From Frateuria_A sp035943815 (GTDB taxonomy: Bacteria > Pseudomonadota > Gammaproteobacteria > Xanthomonadales > Rhodanobacteraceae): 64,000 bases of DNA. The notes under the pieces were generated by a model that saw nothing but the letters and a program-made list of their open reading frames with translations, did not search any database and was not told the origin of the DNA. Below, piece after piece: positions 37,801-49,200 of this stretch; positions within the stretch are counted from its first letter, which is position 1; each line of letters opens with the position of its first letter. Made by a program: the position numbers and the translations under genes. Location of the stretch: the NCBI RefSeq assembly GCF_035943815.1, contig NZ_DASZBU010000019.1, positions 1 through 64,000 on the forward strand, in the 5' to 3' direction.

Positions 37801-38065
37801 GATCCTGATGACCTCGCTGGCATTCATCCTGGGCGTGTTTCCGCTGTTCATTTCATCCGGCGCTGGCGCCAACGCCCGCCATGCGATCGGTACCGGCGTG
37901 ATCGGCGGCATGCTGTTCGCCACTTTCCTGGGCGTGCTGCTGATCCCGGTCTTCTACGTGGTGGTGCGCCGCCTGCTGGGCGACAAGCTCGACGGCGACG
38001 GCCCGGCCAGGCCCGGCCTCGAAGGTCCGCACACCTTCGACTCCGATCCGCGTCGCGGGCACTAG
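34889..38065 (+). CDS. RND efflux permease (HAE1 family, AcrB/MexB type)
   Basis: The 1058-residue inner-membrane transporter exports hydrophobic compounds using the proton gradient. The N-terminus (MPSFFIDRPIFAWVVAILIS) and twelve membrane segments fit HAE1 pumps. The paired Asp of the proton relay is in GIVVDDAIVVIENVERIM (TM4) and the conserved lysine in GLAAKNAILIVEFA (TM10). The substrate range is unknown. It ends 70 bp before a strong terminator. Confidence 0.95.
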   Translation: MPSFFIDRPIFAWVVAILISLGGVLAILNLGVESYPNIAPPAVTVNASYPGASAETTEKTVTQVIEQQLTGIDHLLYFSSSSSSSGRASITLTFESGTDPDIAQVQVQNKVALATPRLPSEVTQQGVVVAKANAGFLMVVALKSDNPNIDRDRLSDIVGSQVLDQISRVPGVGSTQQFGSEYAMRIWLNPDKLQGYSLSATQVLNAIKAQNVQFAAGSIGADPALPGQGFTATVSTEGRFTSPDQFAGIILRANPDGTTVKLGDVARISFGPGNYGFDTTVDGKPIGAFAIQLLPGANALNVATAVRGKMDELAPSFPPGVSWFSPYDSTSFVRISIDEVVHTLIEAIILVFLVMWLFLQNIRATIIPTLVIPVALLGTFLGMLVLGFTINQLTLFGMVLAIGIVVDDAIVVIENVERIMTEENLAPKEATRKAMGQITGAVVAITVVLTAVFVPSALQPGASGIIYKQFALTIAVSMAFSAFLALSFTPALCASFLQPEHHKKKNVVFRKFNQFFDWTTRTYTGHVGGAVRHAPRWMFVFVLVAVLAGFLYTRLPGSFLPEEDQGYAMSVIQLPPGATKQRTEEVMGQMLKILKKDPSVDTVLQVAGFSFIGSGENAGMAFIKLKDWADRKDTAAEFIQRANGELFQIHDARIFVVNIPTVQGLGQFGGFDMYLQDRSGAGRDALTQARNMLLGKASQDSLLTGVRPNALEDSPQLHLDVDRVQAQSMGLSVGDIYNAIGLMLAPVYVNDFTYGGRVKRVIMQADASYRMSPDALQHFFTPSSTQTTSAGTPDMIPLSNVVHADWRMGSPSLTRYNGYAAVEIVGSPAPGHASGEAMNEMEKIVTNDLPKGYGFDWTGQSYQEILSGNAATLLMVLSIVIVFLALAALYESWSIPVSVLLVLPLGLLGAVVFTLLRGLPNDIYFKVGLITVIGLAAKNAILIVEFAVEQQAHGQTLRAGVIEAARLRLRPILMTSLAFILGVFPLFISSGAGANARHAIGTGVIGGMLFATFLGVLLIPVFYVVVRRLLGDKLDGDGPARPGLEGPHTFDSDPRRGH

Positions 38066-38138
38066 CCGACAACGCTTCCTGTCCCCCGTTACTTATCAAG
38101 GATCGGGGTGAAGGGCCGGGGCTCGCCCCGCACCACAA

Positions 38139-38172
38139 AGCAAAAGCCCGGGCGATGGCCCGGGCTTTTGCT
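38139..38172. terminator. Strong bidirectional hairpin terminator
   Basis: AGCAAAAGCCCGGGC and its reverse complement GCCCGGGCTTTTGCT flank a GATG loop, giving a 15-bp stem with A and T runs at each foot. It separates the RND operon from the convergent acyl-CoA dehydrogenase gene and can stop both transcripts. Confidence 0.85.
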
Positions 38173-38201
38173 TGTGTCCTTGACAAGGCGTGCAACTGAC
38201 C

Positions 38202-38226
38202 TTCGTTCCGGCGAAAGCGGGGATCA
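38202..38226. repeat. Intergenic palindrome, degenerate copy
   Basis: TTCGTTCCGGCGAAAGCGGGGA is a divergent member of the ATTCCCGC-GAAA-GCGGGAAT family, lying between the terminator and the acyl-CoA dehydrogenase gene. Confidence 0.6.
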
Positions 38227-38282
38227 CGGCCTAATGGCGTGCCCTCCCGCGAACCTCCGCCCCTCCAAAAGCAAGCAGGAGA

Positions 38283-39443
38283 TCAACGCAAACCCGTCTC
38301 GTTGCGGGCGATCACGATGCGCTGGATCTCGCTGGTGCCTTCGTAGATCTCGGTGATCTTGGCATCGCGGAAGTAGCGCTCCAGCGGCATCTCCTTGGAG
38401 TAGCCCATGCCGCCATGGATCTGCACGGCCTGGTGGCTGATCCACATCGCCGCCTCCGACGCGGTCAGCTTGGCGATCGCCGCCTCGGTGCCGAAGCGCC
38501 CGCCGTTCTTCTCCGCCTCGCCCTTGGCCCATGCGGCGCGCAGGGTCAGCAGGGTGGCCGCATCGAGCTTGCACTTCATGTCGGCGATCTTGGCCTGGGT
38601 CATCTGGAACGTGCCGATCGGCGAACCGAACGCCTTGCGGTCGCGCGACCACTGCAGCGTGGCCTCGTAGGCCGCGCGGGCGATGCCAACCGCCTGCGAT
38701 GCGATGCCGATGCGACCGGCGTCCAGCACGCCCATGGCGATGGCGAAGCCCTTGCCCTCCTGCCCGAGCATGTTCTCCTTCGGACAGACGTAGTCGTTGA
38801 ATTCGATCTCGCAGGTAGCGGATGCGCGAATACCGAGTTTCGGCTCGGTCTTGCCGGCATGGAAGCCCGGGCGCTTGGTGTCGATGATGAACGCCGACAC
38901 GCCCCTGGCGCCGATGCCCGGCGTGGTGATCGCGAACAGCACGATGTAGCGCGCTACGGGACCTGAGGTGATCCAGCTCTTCTTGCCGTTGATCACCCAG
39001 TCGCCGTCGGCGTTCTTCACCGCGCGGGTGTGCATGTTGGAGGCGTCGGAGCCGGACTGCGGCTCGGTCAGCGCATAGGCGCCGATGGCCTCGCCCGAGG
39101 CGATCGCGCGCACGTAGGTCTGCTTCTGCTCCTCGGTGCCGTGCTTGAGGATGCCGTTGCAGAACAGCGAATTGTTGACCGACATGATGGTCGAGGTAGC
39201 GGCGTCCGCCGCGGCGATCTCGATCATCGCCAGCACGTAGGCGATCGGGTCCATGCCGGCACCGCCGTACTCGGTCGGCACCTCGATGCCCATCAGGCCG
39301 AGCTGGCCCATTTCCTGGATGTTCTCGAGCGGGAACTGGCCCTTGGCGTCCAGCTCGGCCGCCACCGGCGCGATGCGCTTTTGCGCGAAATCGCGGGCGA
39401 TGGACTGGATCGAGAGCTGGTCTTCGGTAAAACGGAAATCCAT
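38283..39443 (-). CDS. Acyl-CoA dehydrogenase (short-chain type)
   Basis: A 386-residue FAD enzyme of beta-oxidation or branched-chain amino acid breakdown. FAD-binding motifs YALTEPQSGSDASNM and WITSG are intact, and the catalytic glutamate is in IYEGTSEIQRIVIARN near the C-terminus (about 373). The start MDFRFTEDQLSI is conventional; an upstream TTG at 39455 would add four residues. Length and pattern best match the short-chain or isobutyryl group, but the chain-length preference cannot be told. Single gene, convergent with the RND operon. Confidence 0.9.
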   Translation of the reverse strand: MDFRFTEDQLSIQSIARDFAQKRIAPVAAELDAKGQFPLENIQEMGQLGLMGIEVPTEYGGAGMDPIAYVLAMIEIAAADAATSTIMSVNNSLFCNGILKHGTEEQKQTYVRAIASGEAIGAYALTEPQSGSDASNMHTRAVKNADGDWVINGKKSWITSGPVARYIVLFAITTPGIGARGVSAFIIDTKRPGFHAGKTEPKLGIRASATCEIEFNDYVCPKENMLGQEGKGFAIAMGVLDAGRIGIASQAVGIARAAYEATLQWSRDRKAFGSPIGTFQMTQAKIADMKCKLDAATLLTLRAAWAKGEAEKNGGRFGTEAAIAKLTASEAAMWISHQAVQIHGGMGYSKEMPLERYFRDAKITEIYEGTSEIQRIVIARNETGLR

Positions 39444-39584
39444 GGGCGGCTCCAAGGCTGGGCGAAGCCCGCTAGTTTAGCGGATCGGCATGCGCCCCCG
39501 TAGGGCGGAACGGACTCGCGCTCCCGCGCCATGAGCGCCACCCTTGACGACCATGGCATCGCCGCCTAGCCTATCCATCTTCGC

Positions 39585-39592
39585 ATCGCGAT
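39585..39592. promoter_or_regulatory. Palindrome upstream of sahR (candidate operator)
   Basis: The perfect 8-bp palindrome ATCGCGAT lies 12 bp before the preferred ATG of the ArsR-type regulator. ArsR and SahR-type regulators usually bind a short palindrome near their own start. This assignment is by position only. Confidence 0.35.
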
Positions 39593-39604
39593 AAAAGGAT
39601 GGAA

Positions 39605-40531
39605 ATGGATCTGGCGACCGCCTCCGGCGTCCTGCGCCTGCTGGCCGATCCGACCCGCGTGCGCCTGCTCGCCTTGCTGGAACACGAGGAACTGACCGTG
39701 GCCGAACTGGCGCAGGTGCTGCACCTGGCGCAGCCGCGCGTGTCCACGCACCTGGCCAAGCTCAAGGAGGCCGAGTTGGTGCGCGACCGTCGCGCCGGTG
39801 TGTCCGCCTATTACCGCGCCAACAACGAGGGCGATTCGCACCAGCACGCGCTGCTGCACTCGCTACGCGAAAGCATCGACGACGCGCTGCTGCGCGAGGA
39901 TGCCGCACGACTGCCGGCGGTGCTCGCCAACCGCGCCCGCGAGGAAGGCTGGGCCGACACCGTCGCCGGCGACATGGAGCGCCACTACTCGCCCGGCCGC
40001 ACCTGGGAAACCCTCGCCCGCTCCCTGCTGCAGTTGCTCGAAACGGGCGACGTACTGGACATCGCCTCGGGCGATGGCGTCACCGCCGAGCTATTGGCGC
40101 CCCATGCGCGCTCGATCGTCTGCGTCGACTCCAGCGAACGCGTGGCCGCCGCTGCCGCCCAGCGCCTGAAAGCCTTCGGCAACGTCGAAGTGCGCCAGGG
40201 CGACATGCATGCGCTGGACCTGGGCAGGCGCCGCTTCGACCTGGTGCTGATGCTGCACGCGCTGACCTACGCCGAGCACCCTGCCCAGGCCGTGGCCGAG
40301 GCCGCGCGCCTGTTGCGCAGCGGCGGCCGGCTGCTGGCGGTGACGCTGGGCAAGCACGCCCACCGCGCGGTCGTCGAGCCGTTCGATCATCGCAATCTCG
40401 GCTTCGCCGCGGACGAACTCTCCCGCTTCGCCACCGACGCCGGGTTGACCGTATCCAGTTGCGTCCGCCTGAGCCGCGAGCGCAAGGCGCCGCACTTCGA
40501 AGTCATCAGCCTGCTCGCCCGAAAGCCCTGA
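39605..40531 (+). CDS. sahR: ArsR regulator fused to SAM methyltransferase-like domain (SahR type)
   Basis: The 308-residue protein has an N-terminal ArsR winged helix (about residues 5-75: GVLRLLADPTRVRLL, AQPRVSTHLAKLKEAELV) and a C-terminal SAM-binding Rossmann domain (LDIASGDGVTAELLAPHA). This is the layout of SahR, which senses S-adenosylhomocysteine and controls methionine-cycle genes. The gene lies 84 bp ahead of metH, on the same strand. Two ATGs are possible (39599, 39605); the second has AAAGGA at a good distance. No arsenic or metal cysteines are seen. The SahR call is by architecture and position. Confidence 0.85.
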   Translation: MDLATASGVLRLLADPTRVRLLALLEHEELTVAELAQVLHLAQPRVSTHLAKLKEAELVRDRRAGVSAYYRANNEGDSHQHALLHSLRESIDDALLREDAARLPAVLANRAREEGWADTVAGDMERHYSPGRTWETLARSLLQLLETGDVLDIASGDGVTAELLAPHARSIVCVDSSERVAAAAAQRLKAFGNVEVRQGDMHALDLGRRRFDLVLMLHALTYAEHPAQAVAEAARLLRSGGRLLAVTLGKHAHRAVVEPFDHRNLGFAADELSRFATDAGLTVSSCVRLSRERKAPHFEVISLLARKP

Positions 40532-40615
40532 ACCCGAATCCTCTCCCCTGCGGGAGAAAGTGTCCGAAGGGCCGATGGGCAAGCCGCCCCACGCCCGAAC
40601 CGTTGGAAGAACGAC

Positions 40616-41692
40616 ATGACCACCCTGCCCTGGCTCCATCCCGACCGCGTCGCCCAGCTCGAACGGGCACTGCGCGAGCGCATCCTGATCCTCGACGGCG
40701 CCATGGGCACCATGCTGCAAGGGCACGCGCTGGACGAAGCAGGCTTTCGCGGCGAGCGCTTCACCCACGGCCACGACAGCCAGCACGACCACGCCCATCC
40801 CGGCGGCTGCGACCTCAAGGGCAACAACGACCTGCTAACGCTCACCCGACCGGAGCTGATCGGCGGCGTGCACGAGGCCTATCTCGAGGCCGGCGCCGAC
40901 CTGGTCGAAACCAATACCTTCAACTCCACCCGCATCAGCCAGGCCGACTACCACCTCCAGCACCTGGCCTACGAGCTGAACCGGGAAGGCGCCCGGCTGG
41001 CGCGCCTGGCCTGCGACGCCTACACGGCGAAAACGCCGGACAAGCCGCGATTCGCCATCGGCGTCCTCGGCCCGACCAGCCGCACGGCCTCGCTGTCGCC
41101 GGACGTCAACGATCCGGGCTTTCGCAACGTCACCTTCGAGGAACTGGCGGCGAACTACGCCGAGTCGGCCGCCGGCCTGGTCGATGGCGGCGCGGACGTG
41201 GTGATGGTGGAGACCATATTCGACACGCTCAACGCGAAGGCCGCCCTGTTCGCGCTGTCCGAGCTGTTCCGCCAGCGCGGCGCGCGCGTGCCGGTGATGA
41301 TCTCCGGCACCATCACCGATCGTTCCGGCCGCACGCTCTCGGGCCAGACGGCCGAAGCCTTCTACTACTCGGTCAGCCATGCCCGGCCGCTGGCCGTGGG
41401 CCTCAACTGTGCGCTCGGCGCGGCCGACCTGCGGCCGCACGTGCAGACCCTGGCCGAGATCGCCGACTGCTACGTCAGCACCCATCCCAACGCGGGCCTG
41501 CCCAACGCCTTCGCCGAGTACGACGAGACGCCAGCGCAGATGGCCGCGGTGATCGGCGGGTTCGCCCGCGATGGCCTGCTGAACCTGGTCGGCGGCTGCT
41601 GCGGCACGACACCGGCACATATCGCGGCGATCGCTGAAGCGGTGCGTGGCTGTGCGCCTCGTCGGTTGCCTTCGGTCGCGCACGCTGCATGA
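40616..41692 (+). CDS. metH: Methionine synthase MetH, homocysteine-binding domain as separate protein
   Basis: A 358-residue protein equal to module 1 of cobalamin-dependent methionine synthase, the homocysteine S-methyltransferase domain. ILDGAMGTML opens the barrel and the zinc cysteines are in NCALGA and the C-terminal GGCCGTTPAHI. In E. coli this module is joined to the rest of MetH. Here the remaining modules follow 85 bp later as a second gene, so the two proteins must work together. ATG at 40616. Confidence 0.92.
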   Translation: MTTLPWLHPDRVAQLERALRERILILDGAMGTMLQGHALDEAGFRGERFTHGHDSQHDHAHPGGCDLKGNNDLLTLTRPELIGGVHEAYLEAGADLVETNTFNSTRISQADYHLQHLAYELNREGARLARLACDAYTAKTPDKPRFAIGVLGPTSRTASLSPDVNDPGFRNVTFEELAANYAESAAGLVDGGADVVMVETIFDTLNAKAALFALSELFRQRGARVPVMISGTITDRSGRTLSGQTAEAFYYSVSHARPLAVGLNCALGAADLRPHVQTLAEIADCYVSTHPNAGLPNAFAEYDETPAQMAAVIGGFARDGLLNLVGGCCGTTPAHIAAIAEAVRGCAPRRLPSVAHAA

Positions 41693-41716
41693 GCATTCTC
41701 ATACCCGCACGCCTGA

Positions 41717-41751
41717 GCCCTCTCCCCCCGGCCCTGCCCGGGGGAGAGGGA
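41717..41751. repeat. GC-rich palindrome inside the split metH
   Basis: CCCTCTCCCCCCGG and CCCGGGGGAGAGGG form an inverted repeat between the two metH genes. Related CTCTCCC-GGGAG sequences are at 2717-2738 and 40541-40560. On RNA it would form a strong hairpin between the two reading frames. Confidence 0.65.
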
Positions 41752-41777
41752 GCCTTCATCACCAAGTTTCGTTGCCC

Positions 41778-44462
<2,685 letters not shown>

Positions 44463-44579
44463 ACGACCGGCTGCATATCAAGATGTCGTGCCCGCAAGGC
44501 TGGGCGCCGCAGATCGGGAAACCGGCGTGGGCTCCCCGCTTGTGCGGAATATGCCCAGGGAAGGCAAGGTACAGGGCGG

Positions 44580-44906
44580 TCAGACTTCGTCGCCGGTCGC
44601 GCTGTCCCTGCGATGACGCAGGTGCACGATGAGGTTGTAGACCGACACGAACACCGGGAAAAAGTTGGAAAGGATGCCCACCGAATCGTTCTTGCCCACG
44701 ACGAAGTAGGCCAGCAACAGCGCGCTGCCGAACACCGACAGCCACCAGAACGATAGTGGCATCACCACCCGCTTGTGCTTGCGCGTGTAGTACAGCTGCA
44801 CGAACCAGCGGCTGGTGAACATGAAGGTGCCGGCAAACCCCACCAGTTTCCATGGCGTGAGCTGGAAACGCTGGATGGATTCGATGATGTGCGGAAAGAT
44901 GCCCAT
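44580..44906 (-). CDS. Lipid A biosynthesis N-terminal domain (LAB_N) membrane protein
   Basis: A 108-residue membrane protein with three hydrophobic segments and the LAB_N signature (GFAGTFMFTSRWFVQLYYTRKHKR, SFWWLSVFGSALLLAYF). LAB_N proteins are a small family related to SWEET-like three-helix units. They occur alone or fused to LpxB or glycosyltransferases and are linked to lipid A or surface glycan work without a proven role. It is a single gene here with no glycosyltransferase beside it. Confidence 0.82.
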   Translation of the reverse strand: MGIFPHIIESIQRFQLTPWKLVGFAGTFMFTSRWFVQLYYTRKHKRVVMPLSFWWLSVFGSALLLAYFVVGKNDSVGILSNFFPVFVSVYNLIVHLRHRRDSATGDEV

Positions 44907-44968
44907 GGGATTGGCCGTGCCGGGAAGGCGCGCATTCTACTCAACGGCATGTGTCACCGCCGCACCCA

Positions 44969-44997
44969 TTGACCTTCCGCCACCGCCTCCGTATAGT
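44969..44997 (+). promoter_or_regulatory. Sigma70-type promoter of tRNA-Val
   Basis: TTGACC (44969-44974) and TATAGT (44992-44997) lie 17 bp apart; the predicted start is close to 45004, eight bases before the tRNA. Confidence 0.75.
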
Positions 44998-45011
44998 TGC
45001 GCGCTCCCGGC

Positions 45012-45086
45012 GGGCGATTAGCTCAGCGGTAGAGCACTGCCTTCACACGGCAGGTGTCGCAAGTTCGATCCTTGCATCGCCCACCA
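45012..45086 (+). tRNA. tRNA-Val (CAC)
   Basis: A 75-nt cloverleaf with encoded CCA. The acceptor GGGCGAT pairs with ATCGCCC, the D-loop is AGCTCAGCGGTAGAGC and the T-arm is AAGTTCGATCCTT. The anticodon loop TTCACAC gives anticodon CAC, reading GTG valine codons. Confidence 0.96.
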
Positions 45087-45093
45087 CGCATAT

Positions 45094-45121
45094 AAAAAAA
45101 ACGGCTTCGGCCGTTTTTTTT
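45094..45121 (+). terminator. Terminator of tRNA-Val
   Basis: The stem ACGGC-TTCG-GCCGT is flanked by a run of A before and T after, eight bases past the tRNA end. Confidence 0.85.
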
Positions 45122-45181
45122 GCCTGCGCAGCGCTAAGCATCTGCCCGCTACATGCCTGGCGCCTGCCTCTACGTCCTCAA

Positions 45182-45787
45182 TCAGGGCGAGCAACTGGCG
45201 CTATTCCCCAGCGGCGTGCTGCTGACGCTGCCCGAGCCGCCAAGGGAAAGGAGCACACCCGGTATGGCCGCCGTGCTCTGGCCCGTGCTGTCGGTTTCCT
45301 TGGCAAGCGAGCACACCGCAAATCGCGTGCTCGTCCGCGCAGCCGTCCCGCTACCCGAGCTCTTGAATTGGCCTTGAGGGCCGAGGCTGACGGCCTTGGC
45401 ATCCGCGGCCAGGATCGATACACCCGCACGCGCGGTCGTGTACCTCAGCAGGGAGTTGTCGGTCGACGCACTGTCGTACGCCGTGTCGGCCTTGCCCTTG
45501 CCAGGCTTGTAGGCATAGATCATCCAGCCCGACTTGTAGGCCGTATTGCTGTCGCAATGGATGCCATCCGTACTTGGGCACACCGACACGATCGTGCCGC
45601 GCGTCACAGCCTCGCTGCGGGCATATGACAAGTCAGCCAGCAGAGCATTGCTCGCCGCGCTGACCTGGTTGCGTTTGATCACACCACGGTAACTGGGCAC
45701 GGCAACGGCCAGCAGTACGGCCAGCACACCGACCGCGACCATCAACTCTACCAGGGTGACACCACGGACGCGCCTGGAAGTGATCAT
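45182..45787 (-). CDS. fimT: Type IV minor pilin / GspH-FimT family protein
   Basis: A 201-residue prepilin. The prepilin peptidase site is at RVRG^VTLVELMV (glycine about 9), followed by the hydrophobic helix and a GspH/FimT C-terminal domain (NALLADLSYARSEAVTRG, then PSTDG). It is the last gene of the pilus operon, seven bases downstream of the PilE-like gene, whereas FimT/FimU-type genes usually come before pilV. The start at 45787 is in the short charged leader typical of prepilins; a longer frame is not needed. Confidence in a minor-pilin role is high, less so in the exact name. Confidence 0.84.
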   Translation of the reverse strand: MITSRRVRGVTLVELMVAVGVLAVLLAVAVPSYRGVIKRNQVSAASNALLADLSYARSEAVTRGTIVSVCPSTDGIHCDSNTAYKSGWMIYAYKPGKGKADTAYDSASTDNSLLRYTTARAGVSILAADAKAVSLGPQGQFKSSGSGTAARTSTRFAVCSLAKETDSTGQSTAAIPGVLLSLGGSGSVSSTPLGNSASCSP

Positions 45788-45794
45788 GGCCGCA

Positions 45795-46220
45795 TCACCA
45801 GCACTTGCCGTTGGCGTTTTTGGAGGCGTCGGTCGACGGCGGCTTTTTCGTGCCGGTGTTGTCGATCGACAGGTCACCACATGCGTCCTTGGCCTGCGCC
45901 TCCATGGCCTTTGCCGTGACGATGAAGCTCTGCCAGTCGCCGCTGGCTCCCTGCGCCGCCGTAGCCTGGTAGTACTGCTTCTCCGAGTTGGCGGTCGCAG
46001 TGCCCGCGTAGCCGATGGTCTTCAGATCGCCGTAGGTGTTGTACGTGGAGTAGTAGCGCTCTTGTGCGTTGGCAATACGCAGCAGCAGTTCCTGTCCGTC
46101 GGCACGCCGCGCGCGGTACGCGTAGCGTCCATAGGCAGGTACGGCGATGGCAGCAATGATGGCAACGATGGCCACCACGACCATCAGTTCTATGAGGGTA
46201 AAGCCACGTTTGCGCGCCAT
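45795..46220 (-). CDS. pilE: Type IV pilin-like protein PilE
   Basis: A 141-residue pilin-like protein: leader MARKRG cut before FTLIELMVVVAIVAIIAAIAVP, then a lollipop domain (RRADGQELLLRIANAQERYYSTYNTYG) and two C-terminal cysteines (CGDL and final CW) that could make the D-loop disulfide. It follows pilY1 by 13 bp, the same place PilE has in P. aeruginosa. Length matches the family (about 140). Confidence 0.9.
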   Translation of the reverse strand: MARKRGFTLIELMVVVAIVAIIAAIAVPAYGRYAYRARRADGQELLLRIANAQERYYSTYNTYGDLKTIGYAGTATANSEKQYYQATAAQGASGDWQSFIVTAKAMEAQAKDACGDLSIDNTGTKKPPSTDASKNANGKCW

Positions 46221-46233
46221 GCAGCCACTCCTC

Positions 46234-49200
46234 CTAGTCATTGCTCAACTCCCGCCACGAGCGACGGCGCCAGATGGGAGCACCGGCGCTGAACGTGCTC
46301 CCGTCCTGCTGCAAGGTCACGCCAGGCAGGTAGATCTGGCCACCACCCACGGCGGATGCCACCGGGAGGAATCCGCCTGTGGGAGGATTCTTGACCAGAG
46401 CACCTGCCTGCTTGTAACCGTCCGGCCAGTTTGCGACCGCGCCGAAATTCACTCCGGGTGCTGCGCCGCCCGTGGCCGCGTCTATCACTATCACCGCCCC
46501 TCGAGGCGCAGGATCACACGGGTCGTTGTCCTGTGGGATCAGTGTGGTGATGATCGCGCGATTGGTATCGAACAATGCCGTGGCGTCAACGACAACGCGC
46601 TCGCCCTTGTTCGCCTGGCTGCTCCCGTTGTTAACGTAGAGGTTGAAATACCAGCCGCGGATGGCAGCGCCCTGGGCGTTTTTGAGCGGCACTGCATTGT
46701 TGGTCAGGCCGCGGATGGTGCCCGTTTCGGAAAGCGTTTGCTCGACCAGCGGTGTCGTGCCTTCCACCACCGGCGCCTGGCCAGCCTGTCCGTTGTCACG
46801 GATGCCATAGACCGCCTGTTGCTTGGTATTGCTGTCGATCACGTTATCGGTTCCGGCCAGGTACTTGCCGGTGCCGAAGACCACCACCAACCCGCCGCCG
46901 ATCGGGTCGGGGAACAGCCTGGGCATCACTGTGACGGGCCGATCGCCGGGGTTGGACGAGCGGAAGAACAGTTCCGCCTTCCAGTTGCTTGAGTCGCCTG
47001 TGAGGTCAAACCGCCAGATGTTTCCTTGCAGGTCACCCGCAAAGGCTACGTCCTCGATCTGGTCACCCTGATAGTCGCCCATCACTGGCGTGGTCAAACC
47101 GTAGCTTTCGACGGTGCCCGCAATCCCGCTGGCCGTGGTCGGCGTCTTGATCTCCTTCAGCAGCGCTCCTGTCTGGGCATCGAGCACGAACAACGAGCTG
47201 AACTTGTTGCACACCGGATTGCCGCTGTTTGCCGACTTGGTGCAGTCCACGCTTTCCTCGTTGGGAAAATAGCCGCCGGGCACCAGGACGACCCATTGGC
47301 CGCTTGCGAGCCTGCCGATGTTTGGCCGCCCGTAGGTATATCCCAGGTTGGCGCCGCCCGTGCTGGTGTTATTGAACTCCCACAGCACCTTGCTATCCGG
47401 CGTGGACTGGCTGGCCGGCGCATCGGTGATGTCCAGCGCGTAGACGCCACGGCCACCGTAGCGCAAGCCACCGACCAGGAGGGTATGCCACTCGCTCTTG
47501 CCGTTAAGTCCGAAGAAGACGTCTCGACTCACGGGTGTCCCGTCGACCGAGGGCTGGAAGCTGAAGTTGTTCAACGATGACCAACCTGCAAGCCGGCCGT
47601 ACACCGAATAGGGCACATAGGCCCACCGCTCGGCACCCGGCGAGGGCGTCACGTCGACCGTGCCCGGATCAGTAGACGCCCTGGTAGCGTCGAAGGCATG
47701 CAGCATGCCGTCGTTGGCTCCCACGTAAATCGTCGGCGCACGCTTGGCGTGGTCCTGCTGGAACTTGGCGTAGCCCTTATTCGCTTGCGCGGCCGCTGCC
47801 TCCTTGGAGCTGAGAGGCCAGCTGTCGCGATAGCCGCTCGCCGGCTGCGCGACATACAACACCTGTGCGTTCATCACCGCACCGAGCATGTGATTGCGCT
47901 GGCGGAAGCTGATGCCCTCCTTCGACTGGTTGCCGCGCAACCATGCCAGCCGGTCGGCGCCTGCCGTGCTGGTTCCGAACGCGGGATCGACCCCATTGAT
48001 GGCGTTGACCACGGTGGCCCCTGTAAACGCCGCTCCCTTGCCCACTCCTGCGGCGGTGCTCGTAAGGATGACCCGCGAATCGGTGCCCTTGGCGCGTGCG
48101 TCCAGCAGATCGCCACCACTCCAAAGCATGCCGCCCACCGTTCCATCGGCTTTCACACCATAGGCAGCCACCGAACCGCTCCAGTCGTTGGTGTCGTATC
48201 CGGCTTTGTAGGTCATCGCCGCGGTGCTCAATACAGAGGTACTGAGGCTTCCCGCCACGGAGGTGGTGCTCCGCGCAACGATGCTGCTGATGATTTTGGT
48301 CAGGGCGGACACCAGGTCCGCCGGGTTGCTCGCTGCGAAGAACTGGCCACGACTGTTGAGGGCCGCGTGCCACATGTCGTCGATCTTCTTGCCGTCATCG
48401 GCGCCCACCACCGGCACCGGCCACGCGGTCGCGCCCTTGCGCAGGCTGGTGTAAGTGGCGTCGTTGTTGGCCAGGGTGCCCGAGGCGCCAAAACCGATCA
48501 TGTACTGGACCAGATGCGGCCAGGTCGCGGGATCGTTGGTCGGGTTCCAGTAGATTTCCTTGTTGTCGCGCGGGTCGCTGTTCGCGGCCAACGGCTTGCC
48601 GAAAAGGCCGGTCGAGGTATCGACGATCGAGGGCGACACCTTGCGGCGGTTCGCCGTTGTGGCAAAGAGACTGGTTCCGGTCACGCCCGCCTGGAGATCC
48701 TGCGACCAGTAATAGAACGCAATATCCGCCATCGTCACCACGCTATTGGTCGCTTCGTTCCAGACCGCCTTGCTCTCTGCATCACTGATCGAGAAAGATC
48801 GGCCGTCCGGCAGCGTGGTCGACGTCCGGTCGTTGATCGAAAGCGCCGATGGGGTATCGCTGTTCCACATGCCGTCCGTCATCTGGACGTGGAAGTTCTG
48901 GCGGCAGATGAGCTCCTTGCCGACGTCACGATCCCAATAGGGGTTGTTGTCGGTCGCCCCCGTCCGGTTGGTGAAATACGTACCCACGCGCATGGCGGCC
49001 GAACGGTTGGGCGTACCGCCATTGGCGGTCATGTTGAACAACCAGTTGTAGAAACCGGTGCGCACGTTGCTCGTGGTGCTGTTATCCACGAACTTGTAGA
49101 TCTTCGTACTGTTGCTCAGCTGGTTGGAGTTGATGTTCTGCCAGGCGACACGGACGTTCTTGTTGAAGGGAGCGAACGCGCGCGATATGGACGTCACGGC

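Noticed and set aside
40532..40615. A SAM or SAH riboswitch before metH
   Set aside because: The 84-bp spacer holds a CTCTCCC-type palindrome but no recognisable riboswitch core; control by the neighbouring regulator is simpler.
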